A DNA stretch of 39,073 nt from Carnobacterium_B sp045617425. GTDB taxonomy: Bacteria; Bacillota; Bacilli; Lactobacillales; Carnobacteriaceae. The notes below the pieces were generated by a model. It saw only the letters and a program-made list of their open reading frames with translations. It did no database searches and was not told the origin of the DNA. The DNA lies in the NCBI RefSeq assembly GCF_045617425.1, contig NZ_JAZLIO010000020.1, positions 1 to 39,073 of the forward strand. Reading direction: 5' to 3'. Of the stretch, positions 32,801 to 39,073 are shown piece after piece (position 1 is the first letter of the stretch; every line of letters starts with the position of its first letter). The position numbers were made by a program, and so were the translations under genes.

Positions 32801-34231
32801 ATGCAAAAGTATAAAAAAGAATGGTTTGGTAATATTAGAGGAGATATTCTAGCCGGAGTTGTGGTTTGCTTGGCTTTATTTCCTGAAGTTATTGGGTTTA
32901 TGTTGGTAGCTGGTGTAGAGCCCATTGTAGGAGTCTATGCAACATTTTTTATCACAGCGACAGCCGCTTTTTTTGGTGGTCGGACTGGATTAATTTCAGC
33001 AGCTGCAGGATCAGTTGCATTGGTACTTGCTCATTTAGTTGCGGAATATGGAGTGAAGTATCTATTCGCTGCAACAATTCTAGCCGGAATGATACAAGTT
33101 ATACTAGGTTTATTTAAAGTAGGGAAATTAATGCGCTATATACCAAAACCTGTTATGTTAGGGTTTGTAAATGGATTAGGTATTATGATGTTTTTATCTC
33201 AATTGAATCATTTCAAAGGAAACTCGATATTGCTTATACTTGGGATTATTGGAATTGCTATTATTTTCTTGGCTCCTAAGCTAACAAAAAAAATTCCTGC
33301 ACCGATTATTTCAATTGTAGTCGTTACCGCTCTTGTATTGGGGTTAAATTTGAAGGTCCAATTGTTAGGTGATTTAGGGACTATTTCAAGTGAGTTACCT
33401 CGTTTCGGTATTCCGAATGTCCCAATGAATTTAGATACACTGAAAATTATTTTACCTACTGCGCTTTCTGTAGCCATAGTTGGGTTAGTAGAATCTCTAT
33501 TGACAGCACAATTAGTGGATGAATTGACGAATGAACCAAGTGATAAAAATCGTGAATCGTTGAGTCAAGGGCTCGGAAATCTGTTATCTGGTTTTTTTGG
33601 TGGAATTGCTGGTTGTGGTATGATTGGCCAAACGATTATTAATCTAAATTATGGTGGAATTGGCCGTTTAGCAACATTCTTATCTGGTTTCTTCATGTTA
33701 ATGTCGGTGGTATTATTTAATAAAGTAGTGATTCAAATTCCTATCGTTGCTCTGGCAGCAGTAATGGTCGTTGTAGCCTATGAAACCATTGACTGGAGAT
33801 CAGTTAAACGGTTAAATACCATGCCTAAAAATGAAAGTTTCGTTATGCTCTTAACTGTTGGAATTGTACTGTTTACACATAATCTAGCCTACGGTGTAGT
33901 TGCAGGGACTCTAGTAAGTGCTATTTTTGCAGCCTTTAGCATGACTCATTTCCAAGTAGAAAAAGGAACAGACCATGATGACTATCATTATAAGGCACAT
34001 GGACATCTTTACTTCGCATCAGCTGAAAAGTTTTTAGATTTTTTTGTCCATGATTTTGAACATGAGGGCGAATTAATTATTGACGTTAGTGCCATGACAT
34101 TATGGGATTCTACGGCTGTTGAAGCGATTGATAAATTGATCAGTAAAAATAAAGAAACTGGCTTAACGTTTATCAATGCGAATAAACAGAGTAAAGAATT
34201 ATTTAAGAAAAACTCCACTCATGATATATAG
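32801..34231 (+). CDS. SulP-family anion transporter with STAS domain (2)
   Basis: 476 residues from ATG at 32801 behind GAAGGAAGGT; the open frame starts 18 nt earlier at codons without a site. It has the SulP core (FPEVIGFMLVAGVEPIVGVY) and a reduced STAS domain (about 395-476, LIIDVSAMTLWDSTAVEAID). It resembles the first SulP (GKLMRYIPKPVMLGFVNGLG versus GKYARMIPYPVMLGFLNGLS), so the two are paralogues, but the STAS loop differs (WDSTAV versus MDYSGV) and transport or regulation may too. Its own transcription unit, with terminators on both sides. Confidence 0.9.
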   Translation: MQKYKKEWFGNIRGDILAGVVVCLALFPEVIGFMLVAGVEPIVGVYATFFITATAAFFGGRTGLISAAAGSVALVLAHLVAEYGVKYLFAATILAGMIQVILGLFKVGKLMRYIPKPVMLGFVNGLGIMMFLSQLNHFKGNSILLILGIIGIAIIFLAPKLTKKIPAPIISIVVVTALVLGLNLKVQLLGDLGTISSELPRFGIPNVPMNLDTLKIILPTALSVAIVGLVESLLTAQLVDELTNEPSDKNRESLSQGLGNLLSGFFGGIAGCGMIGQTIINLNYGGIGRLATFLSGFFMLMSVVLFNKVVIQIPIVALAAVMVVVAYETIDWRSVKRLNTMPKNESFVMLLTVGIVLFTHNLAYGVVAGTLVSAIFAAFSMTHFQVEKGTDHDDYHYKAHGHLYFASAEKFLDFFVHDFEHEGELIIDVSAMTLWDSTAVEAIDKLISKNKETGLTFINANKQSKELFKKNSTHDI

Positions 34232-34313
34232 TAATTATAAATATATCGTTGTTATTAAAGTTGTTTCATTTAAATAACTCTCAAAACACTATATTTCATG
34301 AACTTATCATTAC

Positions 34314-34360
34314 AAATAAGAGCTCTATCACTATAAGAAAAGTGTTAGAGCTCTTATTTG
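34314..34360 (+). terminator. Terminator of the second SulP gene
   Basis: AAATAAGAGCTCTA pairs with TAGAGCTCTTATTT; strong stem with T tail. Confidence 0.85.
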
Positions 34361-34455
34361 GCAAGTAGACGTTTGTTTAGGGCATAATAATCACCTACTT
34401 TTGTTATAAGCAATAACGACTAGTAGGTAATCAAGCGCTATCTAGACTTCTTTCA

Positions 34456-34515
34456 ATACATGAAATTACATAGAATCATGTATCCAGAACCTTGATATTT
34501 TCAGGTTCTTTTTTT
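34456..34515 (+). repeat. 60-bp repeat with terminator, left flank of the arsenic module
   Basis: ATACATGAAATTACATA, TATCCAGAACC and a hairpin AGAACCT/AGGTTCT with T7. It aligns with 1290-1349 (ATACATGAAATTATATA, TATCCGGAATCC, hairpin, T7) at the other end of the operon, in direct orientation. Confidence 0.55.
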
Positions 34516-34586
34516 GCTAATCAGAGGTAATCTTAGAGATTGGCGGCAGGAAATTAAGCTAGTACAATTACTCAAAATTATTTTTA

Positions 34587-34615
34587 TTGACTATAGATAG
34601 ATAAAGTTCTATATT
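34587..34615 (+). promoter_or_regulatory. Promoter of the arsenic operon
   Basis: TTGACT (34587-34592), 17-bp spacer, TATATT (34610-34615), about 65 bp before arsD. Confidence 0.8.
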
Positions 34616-34619
34616 ATAT

Positions 34620-34635
34620 ATAGATAATTGTCTAT
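34620..34635. promoter_or_regulatory. ArsR operator dyad
   Basis: ATAGA-TAATTG-TCTAT, a perfect dyad at the expected transcription start just after the -10 box; ArsR/SmtB repressors bind AT-rich dyads of this kind. Release by arsenite would turn on the operon, including arsR itself. Confidence 0.65.
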
Positions 34636-34679
34636 GTCTTAGTGTCAAAATAAATTCTCTACAAAGGAGCAAAAAAATT

Positions 34680-35045
34680 ATGACAGAATTAGCATTATTT
34701 GAACCAGCAATGTGCTGTAGCACAGGCGTATGCGGGCCAGCATTAAATGAAGACTTATTACAAATTACGTCAGTTATGAACGCTTTAGATACATTAGAAG
34801 GGTTTCAAGCTAAAAGATACAATTTATCTAGTAGTCCTCAAGCATTTGTAGAAAACGAACAAATGAGTAAATTATTGCAAGAAAAGGGCGCTGATGCGTT
34901 GCCAGCAACACTATTAAATGGTGAAGTAGTTAAATTTGGAGAATACCCTTCAATGGAAGAAATAACAGCTTTTACAGGAGTTAGATTTGTCCCAATGGAA
35001 TCAAATGACGGTGGCAGTTGCGGACCAAACTCAGGATGTTGTTAG
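34680..35045 (+). CDS. arsD: ArsD arsenic metallochaperone (full length)
   Basis: 121 residues, the usual family length. The As(III) site Cys12-Cys13-Cys18 is in AMCCSTGVCGP, and the C-terminus has the extra pair motif SCGPNSGCC. ArsD hands arsenite to ArsA and weakly represses the operon. First gene of the operon behind AAAGGAGC; arsA follows after 14 bp, fitting the known ArsD-ArsA partnership. Confidence 0.93.
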   Translation: MTELALFEPAMCCSTGVCGPALNEDLLQITSVMNALDTLEGFQAKRYNLSSSPQAFVENEQMSKLLQEKGADALPATLLNGEVVKFGEYPSMEEITAFTGVRFVPMESNDGGSCGPNSGCC

Positions 35046-35059
35046 GAGGATTTTAACTG

Positions 35060-36796
35060 ATGAAAAATTATCAACCAGAACAATTAAACCTTACAAAATA
35101 TCTTTTCTTTACTGGTAAAGGCGGAGTAGGAAAAACATCTACAGCTTGTGCTACTGCAGTTTCTTTAGCGGATAGTGGGAAGAACGTTATGTTAGTGAGT
35201 ACGGATCCTGCTAGTAATTTACAAGATGTTTTTGAGAAAGAGTTAACAAATAATGGCTTAGAAATTCCAGAAGTGAAAGGCTTAACTGTAGCTAATTTTG
35301 ATCCTATCACTGCTGCACGTGACTATATGGAAAGTGTTGTTGGACCGTATAGAGGGGTTTTGCCAGATTCAGCTGTGGCTAACATGGAAGAGCAATTATT
35401 AGGTTCTTGCACTGTTGAAATTGCGTCTTTTAATGAGTTTGCTGGATTTTTAACGAATCCAGAAGTTGAAGCTCAATATGATCACATTATTTTTGATACT
35501 GCCCCTACGGGACATACATTAAGAATGTTGCAACTGCCCTCTGCATGGAGTAACTTCTTAGATGAAAACACTACTGGTGTTTCATGTATGGGTCAGCTTT
35601 CAGGACTTGGCGATAAGCAAGAAATGTATAAGCACGCAGTAGATACACTATCAGAGGGTACAAAAACAACCTTAATGTTAGTGACACGTCCACAAAACGG
35701 GCCACTTATCGAAGCGAATAGAGCTTCTGAAGAATTAAAAGAAATCGGTGTGTTAAATCAAGAATTAATTATCAATGGATTGTTAGAAAGACCGACAGAC
35801 AGCGTTTCTCAAAAAATTTATGATGAACAACAGTTAACGTTAAAAAATATGCCTGAAAATTTAAAACAATTTTCAACATTCATCGTTCCTTTACGCTCAT
35901 ATAATGTAACCGGCGTTGAAAACTTGCGATTACTCTTAACATCAGATCAAAAAAATGCCGTTGTAGAAGCTCCAGAAGTAGTGGATTACCCTAAATTACA
36001 ACACATTATAGATGAATTAGATCGAACAAATAAAAAAGTTGTTTTCACTATGGGTAAAGGTGGCGTTGGGAAAACAACGATTGCTGCTACTCTAGCAACA
36101 GGATTGGCAGCTAAAGGGAAAAGGGTTCATTTAGCAACAACAGATCCCGCAGCTCATTTGGAATTTGTGATTACTGAATCAGAAAATATTAAAATGAGTC
36201 ATATTGACGAGAAAAAAGAATTACAGGATTACAAGGAAGAAGTGCTAGCTACAGCTCGTAAGACCATGTCTTCTGAGGAATTGGAGTATGTTGAAGAAGA
36301 TCTACGCTCTCCTTGTACTCAAGAAATAGCCGTTTTTAGACGATTTGCAGAGATTGTCGCTACAGTTGATTGTGATGTAGTTGTCATAGATACCGCACCA
36401 ACTGGACACACTTTATTGCTATTAGATTCCTCTCAAAGCTATGCTAAAGAAGTGGAACGAACTTCTGGTGAAGTTCCTGAGTCCGTTCGTAGACTGTTGC
36501 CAGTCTTACAAGATCCAGAACAAACAGAAGTGGTCATGGTTACTTTACCTGAAAATACGCCAGTCTATGAATCTATGCGCCTACAAGAAGATTTAGATCG
36601 TGCCAAAATCGCTCATACTTGGTGGGTAATAAACAATAGCATGCTAACGAGTGGCACAATAAATGAAGTGCTGAAAGCTCGTGCACAAAGTGAAGTTACT
36701 TGGATTAATAAAGTAGCAGAACTATCGAATAATCATTTTGCGGTAGTAGAGTGGAGTTTTGCTGAAGTGAAAGGAAAATCTATAGCACTATTTTAG
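35060..36796 (+). CDS. arsA: ArsA arsenite-stimulated ATPase (double-domain)
   Basis: 578 residues in two homologous halves. Each has a P-loop (GKGGVGKTS near 19-27, GKGGVGKTT near 331) and the signal motif DTAPTGHT. The three arsenite-binding cysteines of the family are in place in GSCTVEIASF, VSCMGQLSG and SPCTQEIAVF. ArsA normally energises ArsB; here the export gene is of the Acr3 type, with which ArsA also occurs. AGGAGGATTTTAACTG precedes the ATG. Confidence 0.95.
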   Translation: MKNYQPEQLNLTKYLFFTGKGGVGKTSTACATAVSLADSGKNVMLVSTDPASNLQDVFEKELTNNGLEIPEVKGLTVANFDPITAARDYMESVVGPYRGVLPDSAVANMEEQLLGSCTVEIASFNEFAGFLTNPEVEAQYDHIIFDTAPTGHTLRMLQLPSAWSNFLDENTTGVSCMGQLSGLGDKQEMYKHAVDTLSEGTKTTLMLVTRPQNGPLIEANRASEELKEIGVLNQELIINGLLERPTDSVSQKIYDEQQLTLKNMPENLKQFSTFIVPLRSYNVTGVENLRLLLTSDQKNAVVEAPEVVDYPKLQHIIDELDRTNKKVVFTMGKGGVGKTTIAATLATGLAAKGKRVHLATTDPAAHLEFVITESENIKMSHIDEKKELQDYKEEVLATARKTMSSEELEYVEEDLRSPCTQEIAVFRRFAEIVATVDCDVVVIDTAPTGHTLLLLDSSQSYAKEVERTSGEVPESVRRLLPVLQDPEQTEVVMVTLPENTPVYESMRLQEDLDRAKIAHTWWVINNSMLTSGTINEVLKARAQSEVTWINKVAELSNNHFAVVEWSFAEVKGKSIALF

Positions 36797-36826
36797 ACTA
36801 AATTAGATGAAGGGAAGGGAATAAAA

Positions 36827-37144
36827 GTGGATAAAATAACTCTTTATGAACCTCCAATGTGCTGTAGCACAGGAGTATGTGGACCTTCTGTAGATGAAAA
36901 TTTAATCCGTATAACAAGTCTCTTTCAACAAGTACGTAAGGTGAAAGGGAAACAATTGATTCGATATAATTTAAGCTCCAAACCTGATTCATTCGTTCGA
37001 AATCAAGCGGTAACGCAGTTAATCCAAGAAAATGGGGTTAACTGTTTGCCAGTAACGGTATTAAATGACACTAAAATCGTGAAGATTGAAAAATATCCAA
37101 CGAACAAAGAACTTTCTGAATGGATAGATTTGAACTTGGAATAA
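36827..37144 (+). CDS. arsD: ArsD-like protein, short second copy
   Basis: 105 residues, GTG start behind AAGGGAATAAAA. The three N-terminal Cys are kept (PMCCSTGVCGP), but the C-terminal vicinal Cys pairs of the first ArsD are absent. It resembles the first copy along its length (NLSSKPDSFVRNQAV versus NLSSSPQAFVENEQM), so it is a duplicated and shortened paralogue. It may keep chaperone function, for which the three N-terminal Cys are enough in the family, while differing in regulation (inference). Confidence 0.88.
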   Translation: MDKITLYEPPMCCSTGVCGPSVDENLIRITSLFQQVRKVKGKQLIRYNLSSKPDSFVRNQAVTQLIQENGVNCLPVTVLNDTKIVKIEKYPTNKELSEWIDLNLE

Positions 37145-37183
37145 AGGAGAGCTAACTTTTTACCAATAGAAAGGAACATGAGA

Positions 37184-37528
37184 ATGAATTATGAAGAATC
37201 TGCAAAAATTGCTAAAGCTTTATCTGAACCTAAACGTGTAAAAATACTGGATATGTTGTCGTGCGGAGAAATGTGTGCGTGTGATATTTTAGAACATTTT
37301 GATTTTACTCAACCTACGTTGTCTCACCATATTAAAATATTAGTAGAAGCTGGCTTAGTTATAGCCGAAAAAAGAGGAACATGGCAACATTACTCAATTA
37401 ATGAGCAAGTAGCACAACAATATATTCAAGGAACCGTTCACTTGTTAACACATTCATCTGAATGTATTTGTGAGTCTGAAGGCATTCAAAAAGGAGTAAG
37501 AAGTTTATCTTCTTTTGTTTCTCATTAA
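37184..37528 (+). CDS. arsR: ArsR arsenite-responsive repressor
   Basis: 114 residues from ATG at 37184, chosen because AAAGGA is 8 nt before it rather than 2 nt before the ATG at 37178. The As(III) sensor Cys are in CGEMCACDILEHF (Cys27, 31, 33), at the start of the winged-helix recognition region (TQPTLSHHIKIL). It ends with an extra Cys pair (SECICES). It represses the operon from the dyad at 34620. It sits inside the operon, not first, which is less common. Confidence 0.93.
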   Translation: MNYEESAKIAKALSEPKRVKILDMLSCGEMCACDILEHFDFTQPTLSHHIKILVEAGLVIAEKRGTWQHYSINEQVAQQYIQGTVHLLTHSSECICESEGIQKGVRSLSSFVSH

Positions 37529-37561
37529 AAGATTAAATACGATTATTATTGGAGGGAAATC

Positions 37562-38641
37562 ATGAAAGAAACAGTTTTAAAAGAAAAAGTATCGAATAAA
37601 GAAAATGGGATTGGACTTTGGGAACGTTATTTAAGTTTATGGGTTGCTTTATCAATGATTATAGGTGTAGCGCTAGGGCAATTTGTTCCTGCAATTCCTA
37701 ATTTTTTAAGTCAATTTGAGTACTATAATGTATCGATTCCAACAGCTATTTTAATTTGGTTAATGATTTTCCCAATGATGTTAAAAATTGATTTTAGCAG
37801 TATTGTAAATGCAACAAAAAAACCCAAAGGATTAATCTTAACTACCGTAGTAAACTGGTTAATTAAACCATTTACCATGTATGGAATTTCTGCCTTTTTC
37901 TTTTTGGTAGTATTTAGACCGTTTTTAAGTCCAGAACTAGCCAATGAATACATAGCTGGTGCGATTCTTTTAGGGGCAGCTCCTTGTACGGCTATGGTAT
38001 TTGTATGGAGTGAACTAACAAAAGGTGATCCAGCATACACCTTATTGCAAGTGTCTATCAATGATATTATTGTTCTCTTTTTATATGCCCCAATTGTGGC
38101 ACTTTTATTGGGTATAGGTAACGTATCTGTCCCTATCAATACACTTTTACTCTCCATTTTTGTCTTTATTGTGATTCCTTTAGTTTTAGGAATTGTTGTC
38201 AGAAAAAAAGTCGTTAAGCAAAAAGGTGACGATTATTTTGAAAAAGATTTTGTGAATAAATTCGATGGCACAACTCGAATTGGTTTACTACTAACTTTAG
38301 TTATTATCTTTTCATTCCAAGGTGAACGAATTCTAAGTAATCCATTCCATATTTTATTAATTGCTATTCCACTAATTGTTCAAAATATTGTCATATTCAT
38401 TCTTGGTTATGGTGGAGCTAAAGCGTGCAAACTACCATTCTCAATAGCAGCACCCGCAGCCATGGTCGGAACAAGTAACTTTTTTGAACTTGCTGTAGCT
38501 GTCTCAATTGCATTGTTTGGATTAAATTCTGGTGCAACTTTAGCAACCGTTGTGGGAGTATTAGTAGAGGTTCCTGTTATGCTTTTATTAGTCAAGTTTT
38601 CAAATAAAACAAAACATTGGTTCGACGGATATGAGTATTAA
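37562..38641 (+). CDS. acr3: Acr3-family arsenite exporter
   Basis: 359 residues with about ten membrane helices. The conserved Cys142 in GAAPCTAMVFVWSELTKGDP is the hallmark of Acr3 transporters, as is the AMVGTSNFFELAVAVS motif. It extrudes arsenite across the membrane, probably with ArsA as energy source here. GGAGGGAAATC precedes the ATG. Confidence 0.93.
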   Translation: MKETVLKEKVSNKENGIGLWERYLSLWVALSMIIGVALGQFVPAIPNFLSQFEYYNVSIPTAILIWLMIFPMMLKIDFSSIVNATKKPKGLILTTVVNWLIKPFTMYGISAFFFLVVFRPFLSPELANEYIAGAILLGAAPCTAMVFVWSELTKGDPAYTLLQVSINDIIVLFLYAPIVALLLGIGNVSVPINTLLLSIFVFIVIPLVLGIVVRKKVVKQKGDDYFEKDFVNKFDGTTRIGLLLTLVIIFSFQGERILSNPFHILLIAIPLIVQNIVIFILGYGGAKACKLPFSIAAPAAMVGTSNFFELAVAVSIALFGLNSGATLATVVGVLVEVPVMLLLVKFSNKTKHWFDGYEY

Positions 38642-38676
38642 GCATTATTTAAATTAAATGAAAAGAGGCGAAAAAA

Positions 38677-39073
38677 ATGAAAATTGTCGTTATTGGATCT
38701 GTCGCTGCTGGTACATCTGTAGCAGCTAAAGCTAGAAGAAATACAGAGGAAGCTGAAATTGTCGTGTACGATCAAGGAAAAGATATTTCTTATTCTGTTT
38801 GTGGGATTCCTTATCACATTGGTGGGGAAGTGGAAGAATTAAGTGCCTTAACTCCTAGAAATGCAGCATGGTTCAAAAAGAGATACAATGTCTCAGTTTT
38901 CACTGAGCATAAAGTGACACACATTGATCAGGCCAACAAACAGTTAGAAGTGACGGATCTTGTTTCTGGAGAAAAGAAACTAGAAAATTACGATGTATTG
39001 GTTTTTGCTACAGGGGCTTCTCCATTCACTCCACCTCCATTTAATCAAAAAGAGTATGATAATGTGTTCCAAG
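38677..39073 (+). CDS. cdr: CoA-disulfide reductase with rhodanese domain, N-terminal part (continues at base 1)
   Basis: The 5' part of the gene that continues at 1-1285. The FAD-binding motif VVIGSVAAGTSVAAKARR and the active Cys42 in SYSVCGIPYHIGG (Cys43 in the S. aureus enzyme) are clear. It ends in KEYDNVFQ, which joins in frame to YDNVFQVRN at the window start; bases 39054-39073 equal bases 1-20. AAGAGGCGAAAAAA precedes the ATG, 35 bp after acr3. Confidence 0.95.
   Translation, partial: MKIVVIGSVAAGTSVAAKARRNTEEAEIVVYDQGKDISYSVCGIPYHIGGEVEELSALTPRNAAWFKKRYNVSVFTEHKVTHIDQANKQLEVTDLVSGEKKLENYDVLVFATGASPFTPPPFNQKEYDNVFQ

Larger units (their letters stand above)
34232..34679. other. Gap between the SulP gene and the arsenic operon
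   Basis: Holds the SulP terminator, a 60-bp terminator repeat (34456-34515), and the arsenic promoter and operator. The rest (about 34365-34450) shows nothing clear. Confidence 0.6.

Overview
The window is a complete circular plasmid. Its last 20 bases repeat its first 20, and one reading frame runs unbroken across the join, so the true circle is 39,053 bp. Low G+C, strong AGGAGG-type ribosome binding sites, PTS/CcpA regulation, an LtaS-type enzyme and bacteriocin-like genes point to a Gram-positive host of the Lactobacillales. Carnobacteriaceae or Enterococcaceae is my guess from gene style, not a proven assignment.

Layout. (a) 34.5 kb across the join to 1.35 kb: an arsenic operon, arsD-arsA-arsD2-arsR-acr3-cdr, behind a clear promoter and ArsR-type dyad, with similar 60-bp terminator sequences at both ends. 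(b) 1.4-5.7 kb: a small tyrosine recombinase, then a bacteriocin-like locus. It holds two Sec-type preproteins with hydrophobic C-terminal domains, several tiny two-helix membrane proteins (two are paralogues) and a membrane-anchored CPHC thioredoxin. A second, decayed copy of the recombinase tail shows that a cassette of recombinase end, terminator and small membrane gene was duplicated. (c) 5.8-8.6 kb: a MerR-like coiled-coil plasmid protein between matching dyads, a membrane-anchored protein, an acetyltransferase remnant and two overlapping ribbon-helix-helix (ParR-like) genes. (d) 8.6-11.9 kb: 3.2 kb without a credible gene, dense in hairpins and repeats: ParR-like tandem repeats, an oriT-like inverted repeat, a 43-44-nt motif in three copies and a GTAC-iteron cluster. 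(e) 11.9-18.5 kb: an orphan Phd-type antitoxin, a serine resolvase with its res/promoter dyad, several pseudogenes, and a possible defence pair made of an SRA-HNH endonuclease and a MORC-like GHKL ATPase. (f) 18.5-23.8 kb: a PTS (Gat family) sugar operon with class II aldolase, divergent DeoR regulator and PfkB sugar-phosphate kinase, a textbook cre site and 13-bp operator repeats. (g) 23.9-26.3 kb: a parA-RHH-fic operon with 32-bp-period centromere-like repeats. (h) 26.4-28.5 kb: a short RNA with a near-consensus promoter and terminator, a roughly 450-nt gene-free, hairpin-rich stretch that may be a structured RNA, a nonsense-mutated XRE gene and an intact XRE regulator. (i) 28.7-34.2 kb: SulP transporter, LtaS-family enzyme, second SulP transporter.

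How it fits together. Maintenance appears to rest on ParA/RHH, the ParR-like pair and resolvase/recombinase functions, yet I found no gene for any replication initiator family I know. The origin may therefore lie in the gene-free regions and could be RNA-driven. Accessory cargo gives arsenic resistance, sugar use, possible bacteriocin production with immunity, possible defence against modified DNA, and envelope/anion functions. The best candidates for something undescribed are the bacteriocin-like cassette locus, the hairpin-rich non-coding regions and the SRA-HNH/GHKL pair. All functions are read from sequence motifs; no database search was run.
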